Below are positions 54,532 to 63,400 of a DNA stretch of 64,000 bases, piece by piece. Numbering within the stretch: position 1 is the stretch's first letter; each line of letters begins with the position of its first letter. The DNA lies in assembly GCA_964593705.1 (NCBI GenBank), contig CAZQIV010000001.1, positions 1 through 64,000 of the forward strand, given 5' to 3'. The notes beneath the pieces were generated by a model, which saw nothing but the letters and a program-made list of their open reading frames with translations, made no database searches and was not told where the DNA came from. This stretch comes from SABY01 sp964593705 (GTDB lineage: Bacteria; Bacteroidota; Bacteroidia; Bacteroidales; 4484-276). The position numbers and the translations under genes are program-made.

Positions 54532-55959
54532 TTAATAAAAGCCACCTTGGCTTGGGTCAAATTCTCTTGGATGCCTTATTAATACGTTTGTATTATCGGC
54601 TGGCGGAACATATTGCTGCAATTCGATTTTTCCGGTACTATGTAAATCTTTACCATCCAAAATACTTTTCATACCTGCTTTGCCTCCTCCTGCACCGATG
54701 CCAACAACAAGCTTTGTCCCTGCTTCAAATCCTTGACTATTTACAACAGATTCTGTTTGTTTAAGTAAAGCCTTTTCTGCTTTATTCAATGTTGCGAATG
54801 TTCCGGAACTAATATCCTTACTTATCGAATTTTTTGCACTGTTGATGATATCACCCGAAGACTTACCCCCGATTAGTGAACCTGCGGCATCGATGGTAGC
54901 TGATGCTAAAGATTTTTCACCATTAATAATGTTTTTATTACCACCAGCAATAGAAATGTCAAACGCTGCATCAGTGGTAAGTGCAGTTGCAACAATAGCG
55001 ATCTTAGCAGTATTGGAAACTAAATTTACTCCAGGAGCTCCAAAAGCTCCTGTGACCGCTGATGCTCCTACGCTTGTCCAATCAAGGTTATTAAACGCTT
55101 CCCCAAAACTTTGATTTCCTAATGACATGCTCACTGTCATTTGTACTGCGATATCAATTCCAATCCCTAATGATGCTCCAATTACGGCTCTTGCAGCCAA
55201 AACACTTAGGGTAAGAGGCTCACATCCATCAAGGTCAATCGACTTAATAGGATTGTTTAATACATAATTATATGGAGTCCAACTATAATATTTCTCAGCA
55301 AGAGGATCCATTGTAGTCCAATGCACTCCTGTGGGATCATAAAACCGTGCTCCGTAATCATACCAATCCAGCCCAAAATCATCTTGCAGCTCCTTGCCAT
55401 TGTACAAATATTTATTGGGCAAATTCTCGCCAGAGCTATGACTTAGCCCCGCCATAGCCATGCCAAAGGGGTAATAGCTGTCTTCCTGAATAATGGTGCC
55501 ACTTTCGTTAAAAGTAATGCGGGTATTGCCTAAATGATCCTTTAGAAAATACTGATATTCGTAATTGTTACCATCCACTACCACGCGGCCTTCGGGGGTA
55601 AGGATGGTTTGCAACTGGCCGTCCTGGTAAATGAAACTACCCACATAATCGGTGGTGGTGGCCGGGGTAGAGTTAATTCGGGTGGCTTTGCGCAATTTTT
55701 GCCCCACGGCATTGTACAGGTAATTAACTTCCTGGGTGGCGGAGGTTGGAGTGATATCGATCTGATCCGGCAGGTTAAGGTGGTTGTAATGAATCGTATC
55801 AATTCGTTTGTTCAAATCTGAGATCATGTTGCCGTTTAGGTCGTACTGATATTCGATACCTGTAAATGAACCTTGGTCGGTGAAGCCGTTGCCCTGATGA
55901 GTGCCATACCCATCGTTAATATCGTTTACGCTTTGCAGATGTTGATATTGGTGGAACAT
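54532..55959 (-). CDS. Displaced RHS cassette B with hydrophobic Ala/Gly-rich tip
   Basis: This is about 475 residues from the ATG at 55959; a TTG 9 bp upstream also keeps the frame. The core begins at LQSVNDINDGYG and is nearly identical to the full-length gene over NKRIDTIHYNHLNLPDQ and beyond, ending at NPIKSIDLDG. The tip (about 245-475) has long Ala/Gly-rich hydrophobic helices (ARAVIGASLGIGIDIAV, SAVTGAFGAPG), like pre-toxin or membrane-inserting regions. It then has a charged helical part and the terminal FDPSQGGFY shared with tip F. No catalytic motif was identified. It has no signal peptide and is likely silent until recombined. Confidence 0.72.
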   Translation of the reverse strand: MFHQYQHLQSVNDINDGYGTHQGNGFTDQGSFTGIEYQYDLNGNMISDLNKRIDTIHYNHLNLPDQIDITPTSATQEVNYLYNAVGQKLRKATRINSTPATTTDYVGSFIYQDGQLQTILTPEGRVVVDGNNYEYQYFLKDHLGNTRITFNESGTIIQEDSYYPFGMAMAGLSHSSGENLPNKYLYNGKELQDDFGLDWYDYGARFYDPTGVHWTTMDPLAEKYYSWTPYNYVLNNPIKSIDLDGCEPLTLSVLAARAVIGASLGIGIDIAVQMTVSMSLGNQSFGEAFNNLDWTSVGASAVTGAFGAPGVNLVSNTAKIAIVATALTTDAAFDISIAGGNKNIINGEKSLASATIDAAGSLIGGKSSGDIINSAKNSISKDISSGTFATLNKAEKALLKQTESVVNSQGFEAGTKLVVGIGAGGGKAGMKSILDGKDLHSTGKIELQQYVPPADNTNVLIRHPREFDPSQGGFY

Positions 55960-56006
55960 AAATCTCAAATTTTTAATTTAAGTAACAAATGCAAACTTGT
56001 TAGATT

Positions 56007-56867
56007 TTATTTTATTTGCTTCAAATATCTATTACTCATCCAACCAATCGAATAATAATGGTTTTTATTATTACTTCCGGTATCAAAAATACTTTTTGAA
56101 GGTGGATTATTATTAATCATGATAACAAACCACCAAATTCTATCAGAATTTTCTTGATTTTCTGCAATAGCATATCCTTTTGATCCAACTGTATATTCAG
56201 CGATTACATTGCCTACAATATGAAGTTCTTCATTTTCAATTTGATTATCAATCATAGGATTCAACCTTAATAAATACTTTTCATTCTGAACCTCAAATAA
56301 TATTGGGGCATCATAAAAACTATCAGGAAGTTCGGTGCCAACAATAAAAGAATATTTTGTTGATGGTTTCAATTCTAATTTACCATTATCAAAGATGGGT
56401 TGATAAATTTCATAAACAATAGAAAAGCCTCCACAACATATTTGCTCTTTTAGAACAAGAGAAAGTGGCTGACCTATTCTCGTTAGTGGATATAAACTGA
56501 TTAAAGCACCGTATTTGTCAAAAGTTTTAGAATAACCATTTTCGTTAGGTTCAAATATTAAAGTCCGCTTAGATTCTGTTCCTGCATCACCTGAGTAAAT
56601 AATATCGATATAGCCATCAAAATTATAATCAAAAAAATGAAAGTTTTTGAAATTTTTTTCGAGACTCTCACTGGCTTCAAGATATATCATCAAATCATCT
56701 TTAATTTTTCCAATCTCACCATGCATATATGCTTTTTCATATTTCGCCTCGTCTTTTAGCCAATTAACATTTTCTTCTAAAAAATAAGACTGACTAAAAG
56801 CCGCAACTTGAATGTGCGTGAGCAAAAAACATATAAATACCTTCTTTATGACATTAATAAAATTCAT
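56007..56867 (-). CDS. Predicted immunity protein A (periplasmic)
   Basis: This 286-residue protein has a cleavable signal peptide (1-26, ending AAFSQ). The mature part contains DYNFDGYIDIIYSGDAG, a Ca-binding-like DxNxDGxxD loop as in FG-GAP/VCBS-type folds, and a Cys pair in EQICCGGF. Its start overlaps the 3' end of the full-length RHS gene by 14 nt, so the two are coupled. The tip of that protein is NlpC/P60-like, so a periplasmic inhibitor protecting peptidoglycan is the expected role. No family was recognised. Confidence 0.75.
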   Translation of the reverse strand: MNFINVIKKVFICFLLTHIQVAAFSQSYFLEENVNWLKDEAKYEKAYMHGEIGKIKDDLMIYLEASESLEKNFKNFHFFDYNFDGYIDIIYSGDAGTESKRTLIFEPNENGYSKTFDKYGALISLYPLTRIGQPLSLVLKEQICCGGFSIVYEIYQPIFDNGKLELKPSTKYSFIVGTELPDSFYDAPILFEVQNEKYLLRLNPMIDNQIENEELHIVGNVIAEYTVGSKGYAIAENQENSDRIWWFVIMINNNPPSKSIFDTGSNNKNHYYSIGWMSNRYLKQIK

Positions 56868-59800
56868 TTTCTCGGGTTATTTGAATTGTTTGTGGTTTAA
56901 TAGTATTAATCTGCGACATACTTTGCCCCTCAATTACAACTTGTTCCAATTCTCCGCCATTATATGTTTTTCCAATTACATCTGGTGTTTCTTCCTTAGG
57001 ATGATAAAATCCTGCTCCTTTCTTTTCATAATAACTAGTTGAATACTCTTCACGAACAGCACTTTCCACTTTAGTACCATCTTTTTTGGTATAGCTAGTT
57101 TCGTGTAATACGGTTACTTCATTAGTTTCCTCATTATAACCTTCAACTACTCCGACATGACCATTCCATGCCACTATATCACCGGACTGAGGAGTGATGC
57201 TTTTAATAAATTTTTCTTTATCACTGAACATTTTAACCATTTGTTCTGATGTCTTCCATTGAACACCATCTGTAATTCCATCTCCAGCAAGTACTCGGCT
57301 TACATATTCCGAACAATCCATATTAGCTAAAGCAGTGGCATCTAATCCTGTTCTTAGCGTTTTTGTTGTTTCTTGTTTATAAGGGATTCCCAGCATACTA
57401 TTAGCAATTTTAATTCTATCTTCAGGACCTAAACCTAGCCAGTCAATAAACCGAACAGGATTGTCTAATGCGTATATAAAAGGCGAGTGCAAATAGTAAT
57501 TTTCAGCGAGTGGATCTAATGTATGGAAGCGTCCTATTTGCGCATCATAAAACCGTGCCCCGTAATCATACCACCCCAGCCCGTAATCATCCTGCAGCTC
57601 CTTGCCATTATAGAGATACTTATTTGGCAAATCCTCGCCAGAGCTATGACTTAGCCCAGTCATTGACATCCCGTAGGGATAGTAGCTATCCTCCTGGATT
57701 ATCTTTTTGTTTTCGTTAAAAGTGATGCGCGTATTCCCCAGGTGGTCTTTAAGAAAATACTGGTACTCGTAGCTGCTGCCATCCACTACCACACGGCCTT
57801 CGGGGGTGAGGATGGATTGTAGTACACCATCTTCGTAGATAAAGCTACCCACATAATCGGTGGTGGTGGCCGGGGTGGAGTTAATGCGGGTGGCTTTGTG
57901 TAACTTTTGCCCCACGGCATTGTACAGGTAATTAACTTCCTGGGTGGCGGAGGTTGGAGTGATATCGATCTGATCCGGCAGGTTAAGGTGGTTGTAATGA
58001 ATCGTATCAATTCGTTTGTTCAAATCTGAGATCATGTTGCCGTTTAGGTCGTACTGGTATTCGGTGCCACTAAAAGAACCGTTATCGGAAAAACCGTTGT
58101 TTTGGTGGTTGTAGTCGGTTAGATCGTGTACGCTTTGTAGCTGGTTGCCGTTGTAGGCGTAGGTTAATGCATCAATGTTTCCGTACGAAGTACTTTCACC
58201 ATAGCGGCCTTCGCACGACAAAGTCATAATGTTCCCGTTTTTGTCGTAACTGTAGCTGGTGGTGTGGTTTGCAGTGTATGCATTTGTAATCCGGTTTGCG
58301 CCATCATAAAAAAACTGGTAGGTATGCGACCCAAACCTTTCGGTATTCCATTGCATGGAGGCAATGTTTCCGTTAAACTGTGGGTGAGCAGCACTTTTAT
58401 AATTGAGTTGCATTGCAAACATATCATCCCCTAACGCTGAAACATCGTTAATATTGGTGAGCCAACTGCGAATGTTGTAGGCGTAGTTGAGGGTTTGCAG
58501 GGCGTTGCCGCTGTTACCATGCAAATACCTGCGCCGGAGCCGCCCCAGCTCGTCATATTTCTGGTGGCTCAGGGTTACGGGACTTTGGCTATTCACCTGG
58601 TGGGTGGTAGTTGTAAGGCGTTTGCCATTATCATACTCATACTGGTTCAATATTACAATATTATCAACACCATTTGAATGTGCTTCCTTAGTGAGCAAAA
58701 TATCGCCTGTAAAGTTTAAGAGCTGCGACACCACATCCTGCCCGCCCAAATGATTATCGCTAATGGTTTGCACCACCCGGCCATAGTCATCGTAATAAAA
58801 AACCGAATAAAGCGGATCAGTGCCTGCAGGCAAGGTAATTTCAGGGTTGGGGAGTATGCTTGTCATGGTGCCGGTTACCATGCCTTTGGTATGTGTTGAT
58901 TCTTGCTCGTCTTCGAGGTAGTTGAAAGTAATTTGGCTTGCATCGAAAGCATAAGCTCCGGATGTTATACCATTCAACTCAAGGAAATCATAGTTATCGT
59001 ACCAGATAAGGGTGTGGATTTGGCATCCTGTTGTGGTAATATCAGGAAAGGCATTGTTTGAATAGCCATTATCGCCAGTACCGTTAAAAGTTTCGTAGTA
59101 GTCAGTATCAGTATCCACAAAAACCTGCATCCCATATTGGGTAAGTGAAGCCTGCGATACAAAAATACCTGTCATCACCGGGCGGTTAAATACATCATAT
59201 TTTGTAAAGAGCCACTCGTCGTTTTCCCTCATGTTTCCATCCTGGCTTAACACAAGCTGATCGCGTTTATTATACACCAGGTAAACCGGTTCAGCTCCCG
59301 GCAATTTTTTAATGGCCATTTGCCTGCGATCGTCGTATTGGTAATAATAGCAAAGCTGCTGGATGGTGGGGTTTGTTGATATATGTCCTATTGTACCGGG
59401 ACCATGATTTTTCACCCAAAGGGCAGCTTCAGGGGGGATAACATATCTCAAATCGCCAAAATCGTCGTACACATAGTATGTTGTGAGTGGACTTGGAAGA
59501 CCTGGCCGATAAGTATTTTTTACAAGCACTTGCCCTTGTTTATCTTTATACTCAATACTTTGCACTCCGTTTTCATCGGCTATTGTATTCTTGAATAATG
59601 TAGCCGCAAGGTAAAAGCCTGTTTTTTCAAGATCATGGTCGCTTTGTACGCCTAATATCGGAATTTCGTTGCTGGCATTGGTGCCATAATCAAAGCTTAC
59701 AGGATGGCCATTGCCTGCCCTCCAGTCGGCACCCGGCGGATATTGTTCCACTACACGGTTTAAAGGTGAGCCATCATAGTCCTTTTCGGCAAAGGCAAAG

Positions 59801-60369
59801 GCAGCATCACCAGGATGGTAGAAGCCATAAAAATCCTCCAGTTCGGCAATAGGGTCAGCGCGGTAACCACCCGGGCCATTGGTACCTTCCTGGGCAATGG
59901 TGTATGGCAGGTATGCTTGTTTTTGCCTGCCAAAGTCATCGTAAACCACAGGCTGAACAATATCGGTACCCGCCGCTGATGCTTTTACGGCAAGCGTTTG
60001 ACTCAGCCTTCCAAGCCCATCGAAATACTGAATGGTTTCGTTCCACTGGTCGTAATCCAGGCCATTGTGCTCGGGTGGAGTGGTGGTGGTATTATCATGA
60101 ATGGGTGTAAAGGTTCGGATGTAGTTCATATTAAACTCGCCATCGCTAACTGCTATGCCATTATTGTAGGGAAGATCGGGATCGATATAGGCCCTGAAGG
60201 TGGCATGACCGGCAGTACTAAATCCCGGTAACAGCCGAATGGACTCTCTTGCGACCTCCGTGTTATTATTATATTCGGAAAGCTCGATGTCGTTCCAGCC
60301 ATCATCGCCAGTTTGGGAAATTAGAGACAGTGATGCAAATAGGGCTATTGTGCATATTAAAATTCTCAT
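56854..60369 (-). CDS. Full-length RHS protein with NlpC/P60-like C-terminal tip
   Basis: This is about 1171 residues. The ATG at 60369 is preferred because a signal peptide (MRILICTIALFASLSLISQ) then starts at residue 1; ATGs also exist 6 and 30 bp upstream. A DUF6443-type N-terminal domain (RTFTPIHDN, QWNETIQYFDGLGRLSQTL) is followed by many YD repeats (YYVYDDFGDLRYVIPP, YDKNGNI) and the RHS core, ending DPLAENYYLHSPFIYALDNP and the junction FIDWLG. The tip (~150 residues) has MDCSEYVSRVL (Cys codon 57313-57315) and NGHVGVVEGY (His codon 57157-57159), the Cys/His pair of NlpC/P60 or CHAP peptidoglycan hydrolases. RHS shells encapsulate and release such tips. It is the only member of the array with a signal peptide and complete core, hence the probable expressed gene. 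It lies 21 bp downstream of the SpvB-like gene at its annotated longest start. Confidence 0.9.
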   Translation of the reverse strand: MRILICTIALFASLSLISQTGDDGWNDIELSEYNNNTEVARESIRLLPGFSTAGHATFRAYIDPDLPYNNGIAVSDGEFNMNYIRTFTPIHDNTTTTPPEHNGLDYDQWNETIQYFDGLGRLSQTLAVKASAAGTDIVQPVVYDDFGRQKQAYLPYTIAQEGTNGPGGYRADPIAELEDFYGFYHPGDAAFAFAEKDYDGSPLNRVVEQYPPGADWRAGNGHPVSFDYGTNASNEIPILGVQSDHDLEKTGFYLAATLFKNTIADENGVQSIEYKDKQGQVLVKNTYRPGLPSPLTTYYVYDDFGDLRYVIPPEAALWVKNHGPGTIGHISTNPTIQQLCYYYQYDDRRQMAIKKLPGAEPVYLVYNKRDQLVLSQDGNMRENDEWLFTKYDVFNRPVMTGIFVSQASLTQYGMQVFVDTDTDYYETFNGTGDNGYSNNAFPDITTTGCQIHTLIWYDNYDFLELNGITSGAYAFDASQITFNYLEDEQESTHTKGMVTGTMTSILPNPEITLPAGTDPLYSVFYYDDYGRVVQTISDNHLGGQDVVSQLLNFTGDILLTKEAHSNGVDNIVILNQYEYDNGKRLTTTTHQVNSQSPVTLSHQKYDELGRLRRRYLHGNSGNALQTLNYAYNIRSWLTNINDVSALGDDMFAMQLNYKSAAHPQFNGNIASMQWNTERFGSHTYQFFYDGANRITNAYTANHTTSYSYDKNGNIMTLSCEGRYGESTSYGNIDALTYAYNGNQLQSVHDLTDYNHQNNGFSDNGSFSGTEYQYDLNGNMISDLNKRIDTIHYNHLNLPDQIDITPTSATQEVNYLYNAVGQKLHKATRINSTPATTTDYVGSFIYEDGVLQSILTPEGRVVVDGSSYEYQYFLKDHLGNTRITFNENKKIIQEDSYYPYGMSMTGLSHSSGEDLPNKYLYNGKELQDDYGLGWYDYGARFYDAQIGRFHTLDPLAENYYLHSPFIYALDNPVRFIDWLGLGPEDRIKIANSMLGIPYKQETTKTLRTGLDATALANMDCSEYVSRVLAGDGITDGVQWKTSEQMVKMFSDKEKFIKSITPQSGDIVAWNGHVGVVEGYNEETNEVTVLHETSYTKKDGTKVESAVREEYSTSYYEKKGAGFYHPKEETPDVIGKTYNGGELEQVVIEGQSMSQINTIKPQTIQITRENEFY

Positions 60370-60420
60370 TACCATTATTTTTGAGTTTTCTAAAAACATT
60401 TTCTCACACTAATTAATTTA

Positions 60421-63400
60421 TTAATCCGTAACTTGAGTAACCGTAATTTCAACATCAGGAACATTACTACCTGAAACAGTAACTGACCCTGTTCTTTGGG
60501 CATCTGTATCATTGTCCGAACATGTAACAGCTATTTCTCCTGGTAAAATAGTTACACTTATCCAGGATTCGTTGCTATTGGCAGTCCATACTACGTTTGA
60601 TGTTACAGTAACCTCTTTTGATCCTGGGTGCAAAAAATATAAAGAGGAGTGAGAAGTATTTAAGTATGGAGCTGCATGTTGAATAATTGAAATATCAATT
60701 GTATTTCTTGATGATGTTAAAGTGATAATACCAGTACGATCATTTTGGCCGGATAGGGCAGAGTTATAAAATGTAAAACTCCCATCTCCATTTCCAGTAC
60801 CTGGTGCACTTATGGTTAGCCAATCTTCATTCTCTGCAACAGACCAATCCATATTGGAACTTATATTCACCACAGAATAATTTGCCAAATGGCTCATATC
60901 AAATGTTTCTGGCGAAGCATCCAGATAGAAGTTTTTATAGTTGTAATCAAAATGCTTTACAACTTTGTTGTTCTTATCCTTGATTGTTTCGGGTCTTCCA
61001 AAATCATTATAAAAGTAATATGTTGTATTGCTATTTATATCAGTTTCGGATGAAAGTCCCACTAAGGGCTTATAGGTGTAAGTGTTGATGAATGCTTCGG
61101 GTAATTGTTGGCGCAGCGAGGTATTAAACGATTTCCAGGCTTGACGGTCGGTTTCATCAGATAGATCATCAAGATCCGCAAGGAAGGTTTCCATATTGGA
61201 TTGGATGCTTAGAATTTCAGTCTCCAAATCAGGATAGGAAACATTTTCAGCTTTGACCACAGGGTATTGATTATTATATGCCCAATAATAGGATATCAAA
61301 TTCCCCTGATCTTCATGATGTTGAAGTACATTACTAAACTCATCATAATCATCTATTTGGCTATTTAATGTATAGGTGTTACCCTGCAGGTTATAGGATG
61401 CTGAAGCACGAACAATATCGTAGTTTCCATTGTAGACATTAAAGCTATTTAATGCCCCAGCAATACGATCTGCTCCATTATATCTCTCAGCTTTGATTAA
61501 TTTACTTACTAGGTTATGACTAATCAAGCTATCAATAATATTACTCGTTGTAAAAACCTCAGCATAATTACTTATGTCTGCAGGATAATAGTACTCAACT
61601 TTATCAATTTGTCCTGTGCTTTTGCTCCTTTGCTTTTTAGTTACTTGCTTATGAGACGGGTTTTCATAATAAAACTCAGTTGTTTGAGTAACTCCATTTT
61701 CGCCGTTATTGTCATAAATAGTTTTTGTGGATTCCACCAATGACAACCAACCTGATAAATAATAATATCTCCCATACTTGTGCCAGTAATAGAAATATGA
61801 ACCCCAGGACATCCATGATAAATCTTTAACAAATAACGCATTAACTTTCTTGTAGTTTTTTATATCATATTTGTTTGAAGTATGTTTTACAAGAAGCTCG
61901 TCCTCATTAAATGTTTTTTCTTCCAAAAGCAAGCCTCTATTCCAATCAAAATTAGGGTCTGGAGGGTAGGGGAAGTTACTTTCAACATAATCAATAAACG
62001 TATTCATGTAATCCCTTGTTTCAGAAATAGTCCGGTTGTAAATGCAATTCGTTTGATTGGTGCAGTTTGAAGTGTCAATACCAAAGGTAGCTGGAATGTT
62101 ATACTTACAATATTTTTCCCCATTACCGGATAATTTTACGATAACTTCTTCATAACCAACAAATGAGCCGTGTGTATTGCCAAGACCTGCCAAACTTGTT
62201 GAGTAAATGACACTGTTATCTGCTTGGCCGTTGGAACCTATTTTATGACCCTTAACATATTGAGGCAGGTTGATAATTCTACCGGAAGAATTGCCAGGGT
62301 TTTCAGAACTCGTGTAGAAATACTCTTTTGTAATATTATTTTCTGGGTTCAAATTGTCATTAATTATAATCTTTGAAATGCGCAGACCACCTCCTGTAAT
62401 ATTTTGATCATATAGATAGAAATCATTCGGCTCATAATAAAGCTCGTGGGTTCCGCCGGTTGGATAGGTAATCTTCTTTAAAATGCAGGCTTGAATTACT
62501 TCAGGATTTGGATCTCGGTTTGCAAAACCATCACGGTATATTTCAGAGGAATAATAATTTCTTTGAAAAATGGAGTATGGTCCAAGGTATTTATCGTTGT
62601 ATATATCATTCACCCCACCACTATCCCAGGGATATTCGTAATAGTTAGGGATTGTTGTTTTATCAGGATTATTACCATTGGTGTAGTTGGCATTGTAATA
62701 TCCCCAGTAACCTTGCTCATAGGAAAATCTATGAGGTAGTGGAGTTTCGTCATATTCAAAAATATAGGCTCCTTCAAAATTACCAGAAGCATCTTTCTGA
62801 TAGACTTTATCTAATCTGAGGCGCTTGTAATAACCTTCCTTGGAGTCATCCTCGTTTATATCAATCAGAGGTGATTGAAAATAAGAATAATCAAGGGTGT
62901 AAGAATAAACGGTATTTTGCTCGTGATCTTTTATTATAACTTCAGTTAGTGCTTTAGCATCATAACTTGGGTCAGTAACCAATACATTATAATCTTGCCT
63001 TGAGTGATCAGCATTTAAGTGTACTTCACCCATATTCCAAATGATTTTTTTTAGTCTTTTTTTCTCAGGAAAATAGCTACCGCTATTTATAACCTTTGCA
63101 TACCAATCAGGAGAATAACTCTCCCACTTTCTGAACTCTTCCCTGCCTTTTCTTACTGATGCAATTTGGTCATTTTCATAATGAAATATTATAGAATCGT
63201 TGGAATAAGCTAGTATGACCTTAGACAAATACCAAGATGATACATATGTTTGCCATTCATACGGCGGAGCAGCATTAAATCCAAACAGTTTTCCATGTTG
63301 AATATTATCACCTATTACATTAGTTGCTTCGGTTGTTGCGAATACTAGTATAACACCCTCTTCGGTAACTATTTCAAAACTCTCAATCTCTCCTTGCGGT

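Noticed and set aside
45650..55968. Reading the displaced RHS cassettes as five independent complete genes
   Set aside because: Each begins inside the RHS core at a different point, without signal peptide or N-terminal domain; truncated cassettes explain all junctions better.
44872..60369. T9SS sorting domain on the RHS tips
   Set aside because: None of the tips ends in the PNP...G.Y.(I/V) pattern seen on the two giant plus-strand proteins, so T9SS export of the tips is not supported.
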